Under the pieces are notes generated by a model. It was not told where the DNA came from, did no database searches, and saw only the letters and a program-made list of their open reading frames with translations. Position numbers and translations under genes: made by a program. Shown piece after piece: positions 21,640 to 34,288 of a DNA stretch of 64,000 nucleotides (the first letter of the stretch is position 1; every line of letters begins with the position of its first letter). The DNA lies in NCBI GenBank assembly GCA_963678675.1, contig OY783199.1, positions 22,503,546 through 22,567,545 on the forward strand, in the 5' to 3' direction. The stretch is from Xiphydria camelus. Taxonomy: Eukaryota > Arthropoda > Insecta > Hymenoptera > Xiphydriidae.

Positions 21640-23008
21640 ATTAATTAATTTTTCAAAGTAACTTTATTAAGTATAGGCCGATGGACTGAGAAATATGAAA
21701 CATAACGAAATAATTCAACAATATCAATATTGCGAGTAAATGTTAAATCCAGTCGGGAATTACTCAAGGTCGTCGGGTGAATCTTACAATACTCTAAATT
21801 TAATTTTAACATTTAAATACTTCTGTCTCACAAAATTTCCAACGAAATACTTTTTTATTATTTTCATAAAGATAATAGAATTTTGAGGAAAAGAACGACT
21901 TCTTGTTACAATTATTTTTTATAATTAATTTGGAATTTTACCTGTGCAATAATTTTTCCCAATTAGTCGGTTACGTACGCATTGATATCTGAAGGTTTAA
22001 AATGTTTTTCATAAATGAAGAAATTCTTTTCAATGAGTAGGTTCCCAGGTAGCACACTGACGTTAGAATAACGTCTCAGATGTCATTTTTTGGTCAGTAT
22101 AGGTTTTCAGACATCAGTTGTCGTAATATTAACGTCACAGGGGCGTCATATTTACGACGTTCCTTAGACGTTAAAATTCAACGTCTTTTTGACGGAACTT
22201 TTCCGTAATTTTTAATGACGAACGAGACTTAGAACAATTTCGGTCTCCTGCATATGTATATAGGGACTTGAAAATTTATTTGTAAATAAATGGACAAAAA
22301 TTGTAATTTTTTCAATTATTAAATCAATAAATTATTTCATTTCGAGTCTCCAGAGTATGTTGAGCAAGTTATAAACTATACTGCTTATTAAAAAGCACAG
22401 ATTATTATTAGAGTAAATGAAAGACAATCAATTAATGTAGGATGAATAAACATTCATATAATTATTTATTTATTAATATCAATTTGCGTCTATGCAAGAA
22501 TATTTATCAAAAGATCGTACACGGAGAGAAGAGTTTATTACTGGGTAGTAATGGAAGTCTAATACCCAATAATGAAATATTTATTATATATAGTGACAAA
22601 TAAATATTTATTATTGAGTACAAAATAAACATAGTTATAGGTATTTAGTAAGTGTAAATAACTCTGAAGTTATTATTGATTAATAAACAAAGTTATTATG
22701 GGGTATTAAATTGTTTGGTATTCAAAAAAATTAGATTGCGTCCTCTGAGTCGAGTATAACCCTATGTGTTTTTTCACCCCAAACCGGTCACTCATCCAAA
22801 TACTGATCCCGCTGATTGCTGTTTACTTATAATTATTAACTTCGTTAATTGACCGGTGTCCTAGAGTCCTCATCTGCTACGTGCTCCTGTGTAACACATG
22901 CTACATATTTTTCATATATAGTAGAGCTCACGATGCCCATAATAAACTGAGATATGGTGGAACATCCTATAATAAATTTTAGAGGAATCGTAGGCTATTA
23001 ACCTTCCT
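21640..23008. other. Intergenic DNA, low complexity
   Basis: No gene. The stretch 22060-22200 is rich in GACGTT and ACGTC motifs and begins with CCCAGGTAGCACACTGACG, which may be an element end. 22500-22730 is rich in TTATTA-type repeats. Confidence 0.35.
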
Positions 23009-23107
23009 ATCTCTCCGTGACCAAAAATACTAGCGCAACGAGAATTAAACGTATTATGAAGCTACGTAAATTCTCATTGCGCTAGCTTTTTCGGTTACGG
23101 AGAGATA
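23009..23107. mobile_element. Small hairpin MITE
   Basis: The arms (about 40 bp each) start TATCTCTCCGTGACCAAAAA on the left and, inverted, TATCTCTCCGTAACCGAAAA on the right; both continue with CTAGCGCAA.GAGAATT. The whole element is about 99 bp. Confidence 0.7.
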
Positions 23108-23741
23108 AGTTCATTAGTAATATCGTCGTTTTTAGAGACCGATGCGTGGGTATAGGAAAGTTAACCGATAGGTTAAAAAAGTAATCCACGAATTTGCATT
23201 GTTTTTTTCATTCATTGGAGGGAGTATTCTCGTAACGCTAGGGCGTAATATCGGGAACTTGGCCGCTTTTCTGAGCAGTTCTCTATGAATTGCATTCAAA
23301 ATGTGTAGCGAACATAACCCATCAGTTTTTTTTTTCAATTCGGAGGAATGCTGACCAGAACATTAGTAGGGGTGCGCTGCCACCTCTAGAAGCAAGTAAT
23401 GTAGGTACCTTACTAGAATGCAAATTCTAAAACACCTAACATACAGTAATAATTCGAATGACCAGTCTATGTTATCTAAAAGAGGAAAAAGAAAAAATAC
23501 TTCAGCCACACACAATCTTTGAACCGTTTATTAAGTACATCTCACTTATTTCTCGAACAATTTGTATTCATCGTACATTCGATGCACCATCATCATACCA
23601 AAAATGGCTACGACAAACATGCGGTTTGTTATACATATATATATATATATGAAAATGAAGACATATATCTGTATGCTCCAATTGACTGCTGTCCATAATT
23701 CGCTTGACTGCTACTTATGTTCTCGTCTGGAGGCAAATTTT

Positions 23742-26700
23742 TTACTTTTGATGGACGTACTTCTTTATTAGCGCCTCCCATTCCTGCGGACGATTCTTTG
23801 TATACCACTCGACTAACTTCCCGAAATTCTCCTTTTGTTTTTCAGTGCACTTTTTGCATTGAGTTACCATTGATTCAGGAAAACGTTCTGCAAAGAAAAG
23901 CAGAAATTAATAGTGAAGATTACCACGTAGAACGGAAAGTTTACGGTAACTTTACGGTAAATCAATGAAAGAATCTTGTAAGATCATACAACGGTAATGA
24001 AAGGACCTGTCAGAATCCCATAAGAGACTTGCATCAGCGACGATTGTTATGAATTCGGTTATACAAGAACATGCAGGGTAATATAAGATTCCTACAAGAG
24101 GCTTACACGATAACTATATTAACTCTAACTCGGTGATTTTAAGATCATATAGAATCCATGTAAGAAATTGCTAATCATTTAAGACACTTGTTACATTTCC
24201 CATCAAAATGTTACATACAGGGTGTTCACGCCCAGTCTCTGAGACTGGATGGAGCTTACACCAAATGTGCTGCATACGTGAACCAATAACTCGGTTAGCC
24301 TCTCAATTGAAAATCATACTGCATAGCTCTTGAGATGCCGAAATTTTCGATGTCTAATCGAGCAATGCAACCTGACAATAAAATGTCAACGTAACCAAAA
24401 ATCATAACTTATACCTGCTCAGTGATTCGGTGGTTGTTCATATTCCTCAAATGCGTATTTATCGCGAAGTGAACGAGTGACTTGAATAGAGAAGGCGAAT
24501 TAATTTTGGATATTTTTAAGAGTAAGAACACCCATTTCTACGTCACTCTGGAGATACGTGTTCAAAACATTCTATCTCCAGGGTGACATGGAAATGGGTG
24601 TTCTTCCTTTAGGAGTATCTAAAATTAATTCGTCTTCCCTCCTGGAATCACTTGTTATCTTCGCGGTATAGATTCGTATTTAAGGAACATAAGCAACCAC
24701 TGAGTCACAGAGCAGGTACACAGGTAATGATTTTTGGTTATGTTGACATTTTATTGGCAGTTTGTATTGCTGGATTAGACGTCGATAATTTCGACGTCCC
24801 AAGATCTATGCAATTCGGTTTCCAACTAATAAATGGCAGGGGAGGTTAACCGAGCTATTGGTTCGCCATATTCAACACGTTTGAAATAAGCTCCACCCAG
24901 ACTCGAAGGCTGGGCGTGAACACCCTGTATAATATTTTCATTTGACTTCCTGCAAGACACAGTCATATCATGTGTTACTCTTGCAAGAAGCTTGCAAATT
25001 TAATATATCCTGTGAGTTCTTGTACGAATTATTTATGCATGATCCTGCATCTTCCTGTTATAATTCTGTAAAAGAATTTTTTTGAACGAACATGCAAGTT
25101 CCTGCATACATTTTCTTGCAGGAATTTTCAGGAGGAGCGGGTGTCTGCAGTACACCCCTTAGTGCATTTGGAGGTCTTCAAGGGTCTCTTCGTCGGCTCG
25201 AATTAGTTCAAAGTCACACTAAACCCACTTCAGCTAATCGTTGATCACTGACCGACCGAAGAGGAGACAGGCGGAGAGATATGCAGCCAGGGGAGGGAAC
25301 TAGCAGGTACGAAGCTTCTGGTTTAACCATTAAACGTAGCATGCGAATAGCGAGTTTTTCTTTTTCCTTTCACTTTCCCTTATCGATTTTTACTGATGTA
25401 GATTAGACTAATAGCAATTTGGAGGTCTGCCTTTTCTCGGATCCTGAATGCCGAACTCGTTGATCGAGCCAAAGAAAACGTGCTGGCGAGTCATCGTTCT
25501 GGAGAATCTCTCGTGCTTTAATTAGAGTCCATATAATTTGTTTTTTCTATTTCACGAGTGTATGGCGACTACTTCGGCGAGACATTGCCAGTTTCTGGGT
25601 CGGTCCAGACATTTTAGACAATTTATTAGTAAATAGCAGAAAGAAGATTATTCAACTTGAAAGTTGACATTGCTTTGGATAATTTATACCCCGCCAGATT
25701 TGCATGATCCAAGGTTTGCTGCGTAGAAACTGCACGGTCGAATTTATATACACCTTTCGCGCGTGTGAGATTGTGCGTGTCTAAATGATACACCTTGGAA
25801 CACAGTTACGTGAGTATCGACGATAATTTACTCGCATTAATGTCAGCTTTGTATAACTCGGTTTAAGAAAAACGAAGCTCAAAAATATTAGCGGAGCAGT
25901 TTGAGAGGACATGTGTGTCTGAGGTTTAAGACCTGCGTTATTGAGAATCATGAACTTCTATGAGTGGCTCAGTGCCACACTTGCCTAAGCCTCCTCCAAA
26001 TATAACACTTTCGTACTCACATATTGCTGCATATATATGATGTTAAATAATAAAGCTCCAAATTCCAATTTTCGTGGGTTAGGAAAGTATGGCACTGAGC
26101 CACTCACACCTTTGGCACTGACATATTGCTGTATGTAATATAATTTTAAGCAACAAAGCGCAAAATTCAAACTTTCGTGGGTTAGGCGAAGATGGCACTG
26201 AGCCACTCAATTGTGCCAACAATAAAGAAAGGATGTAATAAAAATGTTCTACAATTATTCATTCACACTAGACAAAAAGTCAAGCTGTTGAAAATATGTT
26301 CCGCTTCAAGTTTAATTACTTAATGAAAAGATATCGTGGAGCAGATTTTTAAAAGAGATTTTCAAAGCCAGCAGCCCATGCTATGGAGTGCCGTTCAGAG
26401 AATTAGTCTGCTATTTTTTTTATTCACACTTTGCGTTAGTTCAAAATTAAAAGTTCAATTATGAAATTCGTCACACCTCAATTTAAACTGTCATAATTTC
26501 GATAGCAGTCATTGCACATTCATTTGAAACGAGGAATAGATAACATAAACATTGTAGATGACATTTCGAGCTTCAAAGTCTTTCTTCACGCTACTTTTTG
26601 CGATAACTTCTTGCCAAGTTAAGTATTTTTAAATTTTGTTCCTTTTCTAGGCAAGAACAAGTGTTCCTTTAATCCCAAAGCCTGATTCACACATATCAGT

Positions 26701-28845
26701 TCAGTGTCCGTTCCGTATCAGTTTCGTGCTCGTCCACGCACTAACGCAAAGAGTTCTTCAATATATAATACATATTTAAATGCAACTGTTCACACACTCC
26801 AGTCTCTGTCTGCTTAGTAACAGTATCCGTATTGTTTTCGTGATTCGCGACAATGTTCTTATGGAACAAACGGTACTAAACGGATGCGGTACTAGCTATG
26901 TGAACACGCAGCGCCAGCACCGATCCATCTAAGGTAATTCAAAGTCTACGCGGTGTGCTTCGAGGAAGCTTGATATAGGAGATACGCAAGTGCGAGAGAG
27001 AACATGTGGCGAATGCAGAAGAGCCTCTTTGTCGCATGAACTCCAACTGGACAAGTCTAGGAAAATGTGAAGCTATGTAAGTCTTCCTCGAAAACACCTC
27101 GTAGAGTTCTCAGTTTGCCTTCGACAAGATCGAATCGCTTTCACGGATATGGCACCGATGTTGCACTGAGACGTGTGAATAGTATACACTAAATACCATA
27201 CCGTACGGTAAGGTATGGAGGCAGAATGGACAATGAAGTGATATAATATGCGTGAATCGGTCTTTAGTTGGTTGCGCCAACTTTTGTTATAAAGGTGGTC
27301 GCGTCGCTCCACTCGTACTACAGACTCCTACAGCACTGCTACATTTCTTTCACTCTTCTACAATCACAGTTGCGACTGAACGCTAGAAACAGAAAAACTG
27401 GCAATGTGTTGTACCACTGACTTCTCTATTTCCATCTAATTCTTCACAGGCTTTGCCCGACACAACCTATTTCAACTCATAATATTAATTAATATTAGTA
27501 TTATACTAGCGTGTTCTGTAATGTTTTGACATAGCATAAAAGAAAATCAGCGGAATCATATCTCTAAGAATTGGGCTATACCATGCCAAATCTACTACCT
27601 TCTGGAGCAAATTTTCAATTTTCCTCAAAATTGGATATGTTGTCATTAGTTGGATTGCAAATAAGTATGTCAAACGGTTTTTTAAAATTTGGAAAAATAT
27701 AAGAAATTTAACACTTGAAAGTTTTAGAATCAATTTCTTTCAAAAAATCATAAGATTAAGAGCAAAATGCGAGGTTTGATGGAATTTGGTATACCCGCGC
27801 GGACATGTTTTTATTTTATACAAAAGTTAATAAACGTGAAAAAAAAAATTAATAATTTATACTTATTTAAAATAAATAATTGTTTAAATCCCTTTTTTCA
27901 GGTTTAAGAACTTTTTAAAAATTTGAAAAAAATAAGTGTTCAGCAACATCTGTATTTTTTCCGGTCATCGAATAAAAATCACGGTCACTTCATAAATAAA
28001 GTTGTAATTATTTCAATAGGAGCACAAAGTGTTACTTCGGCAGTTCTGTTTTTGGTGGTTCTAGTATGCGGCTACTCGTCCCGAGTCTACCCAACATTAC
28101 CTAGGGCCGTACTCTCACTTGGATAACTATGTGTATATCACATAAGGGTACCTTCAATATCGATGTTTTAAAACAATTTTGTGCGTCATTTCATTAAAAG
28201 TCATAGAAATCAGAAATGTATCTATAAGCTATTAGAGAAAACATAAGCTTATTGAAATTATAAGATTTCAAGAAATCATGTTTTGTAAATTGATCACTCA
28301 GGATTTTCATGTATCCCCCCATAAAAAATAATTCATTTGATTATGAGTTCACGAGAAATTTTATCACCATTCCAATAAAAATGTATTCGATAAAATTGAA
28401 AACTTTGGTTAAGGGAAAATATACCTAAAAAAGTGAAGAGGAAAAAGTATTCAGGTTTAGCCCATTTGTCCCTACTACCAAAGGAATGTCTTTATTCGAA
28501 TATATTATACAAATAAGAAAACATTCTTTTCATGGCTATCCATATACTTTCGATGGTAATATATAGGTATTTATTCGATGTAAATGAATTTTATAATTGG
28601 TTCATATTCAAACAAACCAGTTTTTCTAAGTATACATGCTTACCTTTGAAGTATTTAGCATCGGCCGTTATGCATGGACCAACGTCCAAGAAACACTTGT
28701 AATATTCATCTCTGAGACGGTCGTTTGCTAAAATATCGTCAACGTTGATGTAATCATATTTGTCAGAGTAGAGCTCGATCTCTTCGGCAATAACTATAAC
28801 TACCGCGGCCATCAGCATTACTAGCGCAAAATTAACGCGAAACAT
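23742..28845 (-). CDS. Chemosensory protein CSP-b (OS-D/A10 family)
   Basis: Exon 1 is 28845-28644 (ATG 28845, M-F-R-V-N-F start) and exon 2 23887-23742 (TAA 23744-23742), with a 4756-bp phase-1 intron (AAAG then GTAAGC; acceptor TTTCTTTGCAG), giving 115 residues. A signal peptide covers about residues 1-20 (ALVMLMAAVVIVIA core). The family motifs YINVDDILANDRLRDEYYKC and CKKCTEKQKENFGKLVEWYT are present. Cysteines are C-X6-C-X19-C-X2-C, one residue longer in the third gap than usual. The C-terminus stops at ALIKKYVHQK, about a dozen residues before the usual KYDPxGKY-type tail, so helix 6 may be shortened or a further exon may exist. The intron hosts a 710-bp foldback element. The match of the two exons across 4.8 kb rests on phase, motifs and orientation. 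Confidence 0.85.
24218..24927. mobile_element. Large foldback element in the CSP-b intron
   Basis: A 710-bp element between TA dinucleotides. The ends CAGGGTGTTCACGCCCAG are inverted copies, and the similarity between the two arms continues almost to the centre (about 24545/24568), for example AAAATGTCAACRTAACCAAA in each arm. If transcribed, as it must be within the CSP-b intron, it can form a long hairpin. Confidence 0.85.
24930..25955. other. CSP-b intron DNA
   Basis: No gene or clear element boundary was seen. The segment ATGCAAGTTCCTGCA and similar TGCAAGAA-type motifs recur between 24950 and 25135. Confidence 0.35.
25961..26209. repeat. Element with tandem 103-bp units ending GGCACTGAGCCACTCA
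   Basis: TGAGTGGCTCAGTGCC at 25961-25976 is the inverse of GGCACTGAGCCACTCA at 26091-26106 and 26194-26209. The two units share ATATTGCTG and TTTCGTGGGTTAGG. It looks like a non-autonomous element whose inside and right end were duplicated. Confidence 0.6.
26215..28560. other. Remainder of the CSP-b intron
   Basis: No gene was recognised. The sequence is AT-rich with short unrelated open frames only. Confidence 0.35.
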
Positions 28846-28915
28846 TTTCAATAGTTTCTTTCACTACTCGCTTGAACAGAGATGAAGTACTAAAATGGAT
28901 CGGAGCTTCTACTCG

Positions 28916-28923
28916 TATTTATA
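28916..28923 (-). promoter_or_regulatory. TATA box of CSP-b
   Basis: TATAAATA on the minus strand lies 71 bases upstream of the CSP-b ATG, leaving room for a 5' UTR of about 40 bases. Confidence 0.65.
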
Positions 28924-28929
28924 CTAGAG

Positions 28930-30280
28930 ACGATCGATTGTTACATCATCGTCTGAATATATAATTGGCGAGCGGAAAACTTAATGACATAAGAGTACGC
29001 TGTCGTTTAAACCCGCATGCATCGCAGGATTCAGATAGTGATTAAATCACTATCCGCGGAGGAGTCGATTATTTCTCAAATGAATTCAGATTTTTCAATT
29101 CAGAGTTAAAGTGTAACAAAATAAAAACAGCAGTGTTGTTGAAAACGGAAAAACAACAAATGTTCTTTAGCGTCGCGTAATATTTATCGAAAATCTGTTA
29201 AATTGAGTAATGAAAAAAGAAAAATTACGAGATAAGAGTTAGGTCGTATCACTTAATTAAACGACAGTTTCAGGAGATCCTCTTGATACGAGTATGTAGT
29301 ATAGATATCGCGTTCCATGTATCAGAAGAGCCATCACGAGATGTGACGTAGTTATCTGATGCGTAGCACGGTCCAGTCATGACCACCTAACCAAAATAGT
29401 ACCATATCAAGATGCAATCGATGAATAAATTGACGGGTTTCTGCTTATTAAAAACAATTTTAAAAAAAATTTAAAGCAGGTTATATGTGATATTTGAGTG
29501 TAAAAATTTTTTCCGGGTGTTAGCTACGGCCAAGATTATTTTTCCTGATAATATCTTGGCCCTATTTTTTTAGGATGCCTGCCCTGGACCATTAACACAT
29601 TAAACGCCATTTTTATCTGTTAGGATACAAATGGTCGTAAATATTTAGGCCACCTGTATCTTAATGAATACAACGAGACACTTTAACCCTTTGCCAGATG
29701 TATCCAAAAGGTACCAGCGCACTAGATACATACGGTATTTTTCCTTAACATTTACCTAATTTTACCAAACGGCCTCAGGGAATGATTTTTTTAACATGAT
29801 GGCGCTTAACGTGTTAAAGGGATGTCACACTTTTCAGAAAAGGGCCCGTATAGGCCGTCCTTACTTGGGCCAATATAAGTTGCTCTGATTTAGAGCCCTA
29901 TGTAAAAATCCTTATCGGGTTTTAATAAGGGCCTGATCATTTGGCTTTATTTACAGTCAGACCCCGACGAGAAAAAATAATAAGAGACATAAGAGGCATA
30001 TGAAAAAAAAAAGATTCAGGTTGAATTCGAACCCCTGACGTTGGGTAATCCGATTATTTTAACTTTTCTTTCAATATTTTATTTATGTTCTTTAGTTATA
30101 GTTTATGGCTATGGTGAGATGATAGATAACGATGTTTTGCGGACGCTGAGAATGTCGTGACTTGATAAACTCCTGGTATTCCTCACAGAAATGAACGACT
30201 TTAACATGTAACAAAACTAACATCTCTAACCACATGAACAACCATGTACTTTGTGATTCGATAAATCGAAGATTTACTTA
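28930..30280. other. Intergenic DNA with a small MITE
   Basis: A probable small element lies at 29592-29817, with TTAACACATTAAACGCCAT on the left and ATGGCGCTTAACGTGTTAA on the right as inverted ends. Nothing else was recognised. Confidence 0.45.
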
Positions 30281-30282
30281 TA

Positions 30283-30841
30283 CAGGGTGACGCAATGGGT
30301 ATTGACGGTTTTTAGAGTATTATTATAGATATACTAATGAAACGATCAAGGGCAAAAACATATATTTTAATTACACGTATAATGCAGTTTTACACTAATT
30401 ATTATTTTTTGAAAATAACGTTAAATTATTAAGATTAAATTATTTAAAACGTGTGGGTTCAGTACATCAAGAAATATTCTACAAAATTGTATTCGTGCTG
30501 CGAAATCTTGCGGTAACATTTTATGAACAATTTGAATTTTGTACGGATGAAATCGTAAGTCGCGTCGTGTAAAATTCGACCCAAACTCCTTCGTGTAATG
30601 TTCAGTGCAACTGCATGACACCTGGCTGAACGAGTTGGACTCCTTACTACAGCTTGCCGTACTCGTTCAACGTTCTAACTGACTCCGATCGGTGATACTG
30701 CGTTGATTCACTGGCCACGCATCCATGGCTACTAAACTGCATTATATACGGAATATTTTCAGTGGTTGATTCTCCCCTCCACTTTACTCATATTCGAACA
30801 GTGGCGTTTCAAAAACCGTCAATACCCATTGCGCCACCCTG
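30283..30841 (-). mobile_element. Deleted mariner-like element with a transposase fragment
   Basis: A 559-bp element between TA dinucleotides, with inverted ends of about 32 bp starting CAGGGTGACGCAATGGGTAT and CAGGGTGGCGCAATGGGTAT. Inside, on the minus strand, broken frames resemble the helix-turn-helix part of a widespread insect transposase (VRQAVVRSPTRSARCHA, then in another frame DLRFHPYKIQIVHKMLPQDF). The catalytic part is missing, so it is a non-autonomous deletion derivative. Confidence 0.75.
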
Positions 30842-31074
30842 TACATAAGTTACATTTGGACATTTCCAGATAATTGTTTTTAAAACTATTTTATATCAAA
30901 AGAAAATTGTGTTGTTTCACGTATTATATAATTTTTAAATTACATATAATTCAAAATATATATAATTGAATTTTATATATTATTATGAATAATTGTTGAT
31001 AATTATGGATAATTATTAAAAATAATTTTCTAATCCTTTCAATAATTTTTCTAAAGCCTATCTTTCCGATTAAA

Positions 31075-31510
31075 ATTATCGCGGATGCATAGATAAGGTT
31101 CACATGGGCCTTATATACATATAATATATGGGCATTAACGGGGAAAATCCGAATAAAGTTACCGTGGACATCTAGCTAAAGCCTACCTTGGCCTCGTACT
31201 AGCCTTATTGGGGAAAATCCAGATAATATAGTATCGTGGATGCTTAGATAAAATCATATGGGCCCTATATGGGCATTAACGGGGTAAACCATACAATTAT
31301 CGCAGATGCCCAGTTAAAATCTGCCTTAGCCCTGTGTGGGTATTGACGAGGACAGCCCAAATAAAATTATCATGGACGCCTAGAGAAAGCCCGTATAGGC
31401 TCCATATGGGCATTAATGGTGATAACCTGGATAACATTATCGTGGGTGCCCAAATGAAGCATGTACAGGTCCTATATGGGCATGAATGAGGATAGCCTTG
31501 TAGTGATTGC
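31075..31510. repeat. Minisatellite, about six units of roughly 70 bp
   Basis: Degenerate units begin ATTATCGTGGATGCCTAG and contain TATATGGGCATTAACGGGG. Unit starts are near 31075, 31159, 31235, 31296, 31366 and 31436, with spacing between 60 and 85 bp. Confidence 0.65.
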
Positions 31511-31586
31511 CCGGTGAACGCCTATACGGGACCTTTATGTTCTCCGGGCCGCCCTGATAATTTTCCACACGGGTCCGATGTAACTA

Positions 31587-31870
31587 TTAGGCGTACAACT
31601 TTGCTTCCGCCGTTTTTCCGAAATTCGAGGCTTTATTGTAAAAAACTGAATATACATTTATGATTCAAAGTATTGCCCATCGCTGGCCACTACTTTCTCC
31701 CATCTTTCGGGCAGCGCATGAATCCCGCGTTGAAAAAACTGGTCATTTTTTGAAGCGATCCACGAATCGAAAATGGCGGAAGCAATGTTGTAAACATAAT
31801 ACTTTCTTGGAGTTTCCAAAATTAGGGACTCTATCGCGTGATAAATGCAGCAGACAGTTCTGCTAATAGA
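31587..31870 (-). pseudogene. 3' end of a mariner transposase with its terminal repeat
   Basis: On the minus strand an open frame ends FFQRGIHALPERWEKVVASD and GQYFES plus stop, the characteristic C-terminus of mariner transposases. About 70 bases beyond the stop lies the element end TTAGGCGTACAACTTTGCTT. The 5' part is missing or too decayed to follow beyond about 31870. Confidence 0.75.
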
Positions 31871-31879
31871 AAGACTCAA

Positions 31880-33145
31880 CACCAAAAGCAATAAGAATTC
31901 TTGACTGTTAGAAAAGGCGAAGTTGAGATGATTATTTTTTTAAAGGGTTTGCTTAGTCAGTTTTTATCGAAAATGCATTTTTGCAAGTAAGAAACGGGAG
32001 AAAATTCTAGTTTGAAAATAGCGAAGAGTAAATGGGAACAGTTTTCTCGAATTAGGCAATAAAGGATGTTTCCAGATTTAGGCTATACGTAGAGGCTCAG
32101 TTCCCAACTGACGCATTCTTCTTATACCGGTATACGCGTTAACTAGATATTTTTCGAGCCTTTTGTAATTTAGACTCAGGCTTTAGTTTAGAACCGAAAA
32201 ATAAATACCCGAAGGCCGGGTATACAAACATGTGACAAATCGTATCTCAATAGAGAACCAAATGTGCAAGAATCCTATTTTATTTCTTCCTTGATTTTTC
32301 GAATATTCGGTAGGTATTCATAAAGAATGATGAAATGCGACCTTAAAAGAGAAACACATACCCTATAAAGGAGGATGAATGTAAGAATCAGGAACGTTGT
32401 ATTTTAAATGTACATGATTTGTGCATGTCATTTTTACTCTTATGCAATTTTTTTTGAAGTGAAATTTCTTTAGGCGCGGTAGGCAGTAAATCCGTTTCAT
32501 GGGTATGACTGCATAGTTTTATGTCTGACTCTTGCTATGATGATGTTGCTTGATTTGAGAATTAAATAAATAGTATTTCCTATGTAATGTTTCAATTTTT
32601 TCCAATAAAATAAATTTTGTGTACTAGATTTTTAGTATTTAATTTCGGGGTCGGGATGATCCCACAATGCAGTTTTTTCCGAAAAATATGTATGCACTCC
32701 AAAGGGGTTAATGACTGCGATTAGCATCAGTGTACTTATGAGTGCAGCAGTTTTTCATTCTTCATTACTAAGTTATCCATCGCTCGACATTAATATTAAA
32801 AGTCTTTATACAATACGGTATGATTTGTAGTACAATCAGTATTGCGCGTAGGAGAAAAGAACTTTCGATACATACATATGTTGTACGAGCTTGACTTTCG
32901 ATCAGCAATATAACGTGTAATACGACAGGTCGTACGATAAATCATACCATGTATAGGGGATTTTATTGTCGGGGAATCGTCGCTTTAGGGTCTGATTTAT
33001 TTCTCTTCGAGGACAAGACCGCAAGTGGATTCAGAAATATATACAGTGTATACTCGAGGAAGCTTAACATAGGCGATATTCCATAGTACACTCTACACCG
33101 TACACTATTGGTTGTCGACTTGAGGATGCTCTAATAACACAGGAC
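31880..33145. other. Intergenic DNA
   Basis: No gene or clear repeat was recognised. Confidence 0.35.
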
Positions 33146-33149
33146 CACA

Positions 33150-33781
33150 GTGATTTTGTATCTCGAACCAGACCAGGTGATTCTTATAGATTTAGGTATA
33201 TGCACTAAAAACGAATCTGACTCTCAAATTTGCGTACCACACGTCAGGATTTTGAAATACTTGAGGTTAAATATACGAAAACGGGCGATTTTGGTCATAT
33301 TCACGGCTCTATTACGATGAAACTAAAAAAATTTTCTTAATTGCACTTACAGCATTTGAAAGTGTTATTTTTTAATTTTTCAGTCCATTACTTGATTGTT
33401 TCTAAACTATTTTGTATAAAGCTAAGTTTCAGTAGGTACGACAAGTCGATCGTGTAGGTCCACCGCGCTACGCATCTAAATGAACCTGAACAATAGGCTT
33501 GTCGTACTGAAATTTGGCTTTATAAAATCGTTTAGGAACAGTCAAGTAATGAATTGAAAAGTTCAAAAATAACACTTTCAAATATTGCAAGTGCAATTAA
33601 GAAAATTTTTACTTTCATTGTAATGGGGCCATGAATATGGCCAAAATCGACTGTTTTCGTACATTTAACCTCAAGTATCTCGAAATCCTGACGCGGTATG
33701 CAAATTTGAGAGTCAGCTTCGTTTTTAGCGCACATCAATCTACAAGAATCACCTGGTCCGATTTGAAAACGAGACAACAAT
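33150..33781. mobile_element. Foldback element (copy A of a family)
   Basis: Two arms of about 300 bp (33150-33445 and 33480-33781) are imperfect reverse complements with a loop of about 40 bp. The ends CTCGAACCAGACCAGGTGAT and its inverse relate it to the shorter copy at 50701-50858. The open frames within are palindrome shadows. Confidence 0.8.
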
Positions 33782-34288
33782 TTACTTTTATGGGCCTGTG
33801 TAATTGGTTCTAACAACTTATCAGCAACCGTCAATCGTTTTAGTACAAAATCGCTATGCCCTATCCCTTTACTAGCCGTAAAAATATGACGGGGGTCACG
33901 TCCAGAAGCGATCTCGAATATCGTAGTACTTTAATTGTTCAAATGATACAAAATTATTAGGTTTCGATATGTATCCTAAAAACTAAAATATTCTGCTTTT
34001 TGGCGACTATTATTACGCGTCTCATTATTGTGATGGTAACCAGTGGGCTGATTTCGGACCACAATAACTCTAATCAATGTTTGACATTTCCCGTGTGGCC
34101 ACGTGTTTACGTCTGCCCAGCAATCACTGATTAGGGATAGTGAAATGATTATTAATGATGTAAAAATATAAATATAAAATAATAAAGTATTATACGAACT
34201 AGTAGGGATTAGTATTATCAATAATAAAGTGAGCTGACCATTTTTAAACTAAATATCTCATAAATGGTATGACGAGCTCATTGCATTA

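Noticed and set aside
33532..33834. Open frames of about 100 codons on the minus strand and an overlapping one on plus
   Set aside because: They lie in the arms of a foldback element and mirror each other.
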